Positions 61,887 to 64,000 of a DNA stretch of 64,000 nucleotides are shown in pieces. The DNA is from UBA4732 sp963823075 (GTDB lineage: Bacteria; Planctomycetota; Planctomycetia; Gemmatales; Gemmataceae). The notes under the pieces are model-generated. The model was not told the origin of the DNA, ran no database searches, and saw only the letters and a list, made by a program, of their open reading frames with translations. The number at the start of each line of letters is the position of its first letter. The first letter of the stretch is position 1. The stretch is taken from positions 1,364,001 to 1,428,000 of the forward strand of contig CAWGKE010000001.1 of the NCBI GenBank assembly GCA_963823075.1, read 5' to 3'. Position numbers and translations under genes: made by a program.

Positions 61887-62636
61887 TTAGACGGGGATTT
61901 GTGCCGAATGCGCCGCCTCGGCCGTGCTGATGACGCAGCGCAGCTCCCATTCGTCCTCGCGCGCCGACCAGGCGGCCTCCTGCGAACGCGGCTCGGGAAT
62001 CCGCCCTTCGGGGTCATAGATCAGGACGACGAGGGTGCGGCAATCGGGCCGGCCGCGGTAGTAGGCCGCGTCTTCCTTCAGCTGCTCCGTCAGCCGATCC
62101 CCGACGACGGGCGGCCGCACGACCTTGACCGCGACCGCGATCTGCTCCGGGGCGAGGCGGAAGTCGGTTCGCACGCCGGCGGCGTAGCGCGGCGTCCGTC
62201 CCTCCGGCCGCACGTCGTCGAAATGCAGCGGCAGAAGCGCCCTCAGAAGGTCTTCCAAATCTCTTTCATCTTCCACGCGGAATGGCGGCCGATCGCCCTG
62301 CCGCCAGCGCAGCTGGCGGATCGCGCGCGGCAGGCGGCGGAGCAGCCGTTCCAGCGGGGCCGTCGGGTCCGCGGCGGGCGGCGCTTGCCGCGTCCACGGC
62401 AGGGCCGCCCCGCAGACGGAGCAGCAGCGCGCCGGCCGGCGCGTGCCGACCGGCGCCAGTCCCGGTACAGGCGCGGCGCCGGGCAGTCCCGTGCCGCAGG
62501 TGGGGCAGCGGTCGATGGTCGCCGCCCCGCAGCGGTCGCAGGCGGTGCGGCGCCGCTCGGGATGGGTGCAGGCCAGGTCGGTGATGACGTGGCCGTTCAG
62601 GCAGACCTGCATCACGTCGCTGTCGGGGTGGGCCAT
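61887..62636 (-). CDS. Zinc-ribbon (DUF2321-like) protein with a PD-(D/E)xK-like C-terminal domain
   Basis: 249 residues from ATG 62636. The N-terminal 80 residues carry CLNGHVIT, ACDRCGAATIDRCPTCGTGL and CCSVCGAALPW, i.e. several zinc knuckles. The C-terminal 150 residues (DERDLEDLLRALLPLHFDDV, TDFRLAPEQIAVAVKVVRPP, DCRTLVVLIYDPEGRI) follow a restriction-endonuclease-like fold seen in bacterial immune proteins. The usual E-x-K reads V-A-V-K here, so the catalytic Glu is missing and the domain may be inactive. It starts 118 bp after the SPFH gene. Confidence 0.78.
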   Translation of the reverse strand: MAHPDSDVMQVCLNGHVITDLACTHPERRRTACDRCGAATIDRCPTCGTGLPGAAPVPGLAPVGTRRPARCCSVCGAALPWTRQAPPAADPTAPLERLLRRLPRAIRQLRWRQGDRPPFRVEDERDLEDLLRALLPLHFDDVRPEGRTPRYAAGVRTDFRLAPEQIAVAVKVVRPPVVGDRLTEQLKEDAAYYRGRPDCRTLVVLIYDPEGRIPEPRSQEAAWSAREDEWELRCVISTAEAAHSAQIPV

Positions 62637-62656
62637 CGCTATCTCCCGTTGAGAGA

Positions 62657-62750
62657 CAAGGAGAAGAGGAGACAAGGAGACAAGGAGCGGCTGAAACGGT
62701 TGTCGTTTCATCCCCTCTCCTTGTCTCCTCTTCTCCTTGTCTCCTTGTCT
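62657..62750. repeat. Inverted GACAAGGAGA words between SPFH and zinc-ribbon genes
   Basis: GACAAGGAGAAGAGGAGACA is repeated in inverted form as TGTCTCCTCTTCTCCTTGTC about 50 bases on. The element fills the intergenic space and ends 4 bp before the SPFH stop. Confidence 0.82.
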
Positions 62751-62753
62751 GTT

Positions 62754-64000
62754 TTACTTCACCCCATCGACCGCGACCGGCGCCGGCGCCGGCGCCGGCC
62801 GCAGCGACTCCGCCGCCTCGCGGGCCAGGCGCTCGCTCACCTCCTTGAGTCCCGCCAGCTCGCCGGAGTCCACGGGAAGAAATCCCGACTTTTCCGCCAC
62901 CAGAAGGTTTAGCAATAGGCTCAACATGCCGCCCGCCCCGCCGGCCTGGCCGTCGCCGCCGGCCATGAACACGCGCTCCGGCACCAGCGGCTGCTCGCTG
63001 TGCGTCAGCTGCTCCGCCACGACCGACAGGGCGTACAGCCGCGGGTCGCCGAACGACGCGACCTTCCGCAGCAGCACCGACGCCTCGGACAGGCCGATCT
63101 GCATCACGCGCTGGGCCTCGCCGTGACCGGCCAGAACGCGCTGCTTGCCGTCGGCCTCGGCCGTCAGCACGGTTTGCTCGGCCTGCCGCCGCGACCGGGC
63201 CAGCTCGGCGTCGGCCGCCACCACGACCTGCTGGGCCTGACGCTTCGACCGCTCCAGCTCGGCCTCGGCGTTGACCACCGTTTGCTCGGCCTGCTTGCGG
63301 GCGCGGGCCAGGTCGGCCTCGCCCTGGCTCTCGGCGATCTGCGCCTGCACGCGGGCGTTGGTCAGCTGCGTCTGCATCGCCGACTGCGCCTGCGCCTCGT
63401 TGAGCGTCCGCAGCTTTTCCGCCGCCGTCTTCTGCCGCTCGTAGGTCTCCAGCTGCTCGATCGACAGTTGCCGGATGCGCAGCTGCTCCAGCAGCGTCTC
63501 GATCTTGCCGCCGGCCTCCGCCGTGTCCGGCTTGCCGATCAAGACATCCACACATTCGATATCGAAATCGTGGAACTTCCGCTTCAGCTCCTCGCGCGCC
63601 TCCGCCTGGATGGTGTCGCGCTGGTGCAGCAATTCCAGCATCGTCTTTTTGTGGGCGATGTCGCGGAAGTAGGCGGAGAGCATCGGGTCGAGCGTCTGCG
63701 TAATCAGCTTTTTGACATCGCCGAAGCGCTGAATGACGCTCGGCGCCCGCTGGTAGTCGATGTGGACGACCATCGACAGCGGCAGCATCGGCTCGTAGGC
63801 GTCCTTGGTGACGAGATCGATCGAGCGCAGCGTTTCGTCGTAGCGGTGCGACTCGGACTTGCCGGTGATCCAGTGCAGCACGAAGTTGGTCGTCGGCACG
63901 AGGATGACGTTGCCGGCATAGGTGTTGAACGGGTACTTGCCGGGTCCGAGAGGTCGCTCCCAGACGCCGCGCTCGCCCTCGGCCACGCGCTCGCCGTGAC
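62754..64000 (-). CDS. SPFH/band-7 domain protein, C-terminal part (runs off window)
   Basis: The frame is open to base 64000, so the N-terminus is missing; a GTG at 63986 is probably not the true start because HGERVAEGERGVWERPLGPG extends upstream. The SPFH core follows (GNVILVPTTNFVLHWITGKS, LSMVVHIDYQRAPSVIQRFG). A long coiled coil has repeated EAELERSKRQAQQVVVAADA-type units (AELARSRRQAEQTVLTAEAD). The tail is Ala/Pro-rich. The protein is likely a membrane scaffold of the flotillin type. Confidence 0.9.
   Translation of the reverse strand, partial: HGERVAEGERGVWERPLGPGKYPFNTYAGNVILVPTTNFVLHWITGKSESHRYDETLRSIDLVTKDAYEPMLPLSMVVHIDYQRAPSVIQRFGDVKKLITQTLDPMLSAYFRDIAHKKTMLELLHQRDTIQAEAREELKRKFHDFDIECVDVLIGKPDTAEAGGKIETLLEQLRIRQLSIEQLETYERQKTAAEKLRTLNEAQAQSAMQTQLTNARVQAQIAESQGEADLARARKQAEQTVVNAEAELERSKRQAQQVVVAADAELARSRRQAEQTVLTAEADGKQRVLAGHGEAQRVMQIGLSEASVLLRKVASFGDPRLYALSVVAEQLTHSEQPLVPERVFMAGGDGQAGGAGGMLSLLLNLLVAEKSGFLPVDSGELAGLKEVSERLAREAAESLRPAPAPAPVAVDGVK

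Overview
The window looks like chromosomal DNA of a high-GC planctomycete, most likely a Gemmataceae relative. The signs are two DUF1559 prepilin-like genes plus a DUF1559 domain fused to a kinase, a kinase next to an ECF-like sigma factor, many Tat signals on dehydrogenases and isomerases, a TIGR03000 repeat protein, an LxLExLExRxVP-type N-terminus on a beta-propeller protein, tetrahydromethanopterin/methanofuran genes, and serine/threonine kinases with unusual C-terminal fusions. No rRNA, tRNA or CRISPR array was seen.

Layout. 1-2.3 kb: two glutamine synthetases in tandem on the minus strand (type I upstream of a truncated type III). 2.4-3.9 kb: a decayed IS with 17-bp direct repeats. 4-7.7 kb: the most distinctive block, an ECF sigma/anti-sigma pair followed by a Cys-rich Tat-exported peptide, a DUF692/MNIO oxidase, a DoxX membrane protein and a second Cys-rich peptide, closed by a clear terminator. 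This is a bufferin-type RiPP metallophore operon. 7.8-12.2 kb: a second sigma/anti-sigma pair, a secreted propeller lactonase, then csrA-msrA-DUF1223. 12.2-18.7 kb: an HExxH protein, a HEAT-repeat gene with many frame breaks and a broken GH116-like glycosidase. 18.7-19.8 kb: a RES-Xre toxin-antitoxin pair with the toxin first. 20-31.7 kb: DUF1559, a retropepsin-like protein, sigma/kinase-LRR, an esterase, a dehydrogenase, a kinase-DUF1559 fusion and a TauE permease. 32-40.6 kb: a sugar isomerase, a methyltransferase, MlaE, a YqjD/holin-X/DUF3618 envelope operon, a coiled-coil protein and a sialidase-like protein. 41-43.9 kb: a type II restriction-modification system with a Vsr endonuclease. 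44.3-49.4 kb: methanofuran genes mfnF, mfnE and mfnB interspersed with secreted proteins. 49.7-53.3 kb: one long reading path that joins a protein kinase to a tubulin-like GTPase domain. 53.4-64 kb: M16 peptidase, DUF1573, gltX, TIGR03000 protein, VRR-NUC nuclease, basic secretory protein, zinc-ribbon/nuclease-like protein and a truncated SPFH protein.

Two features cut across the window. First, about twenty long, often perfect palindromes (arms of 16-28 bp) sit directly after stop codons, between convergent genes, or inside genes as linker-coding insertions. They appear to belong to a few dispersed families and may act as bidirectional terminators. Second, many otherwise well-conserved genes carry one or two single-base frame breaks in short GC runs. 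These may be sequencing errors, so coordinates of broken genes are given for the whole restored gene.
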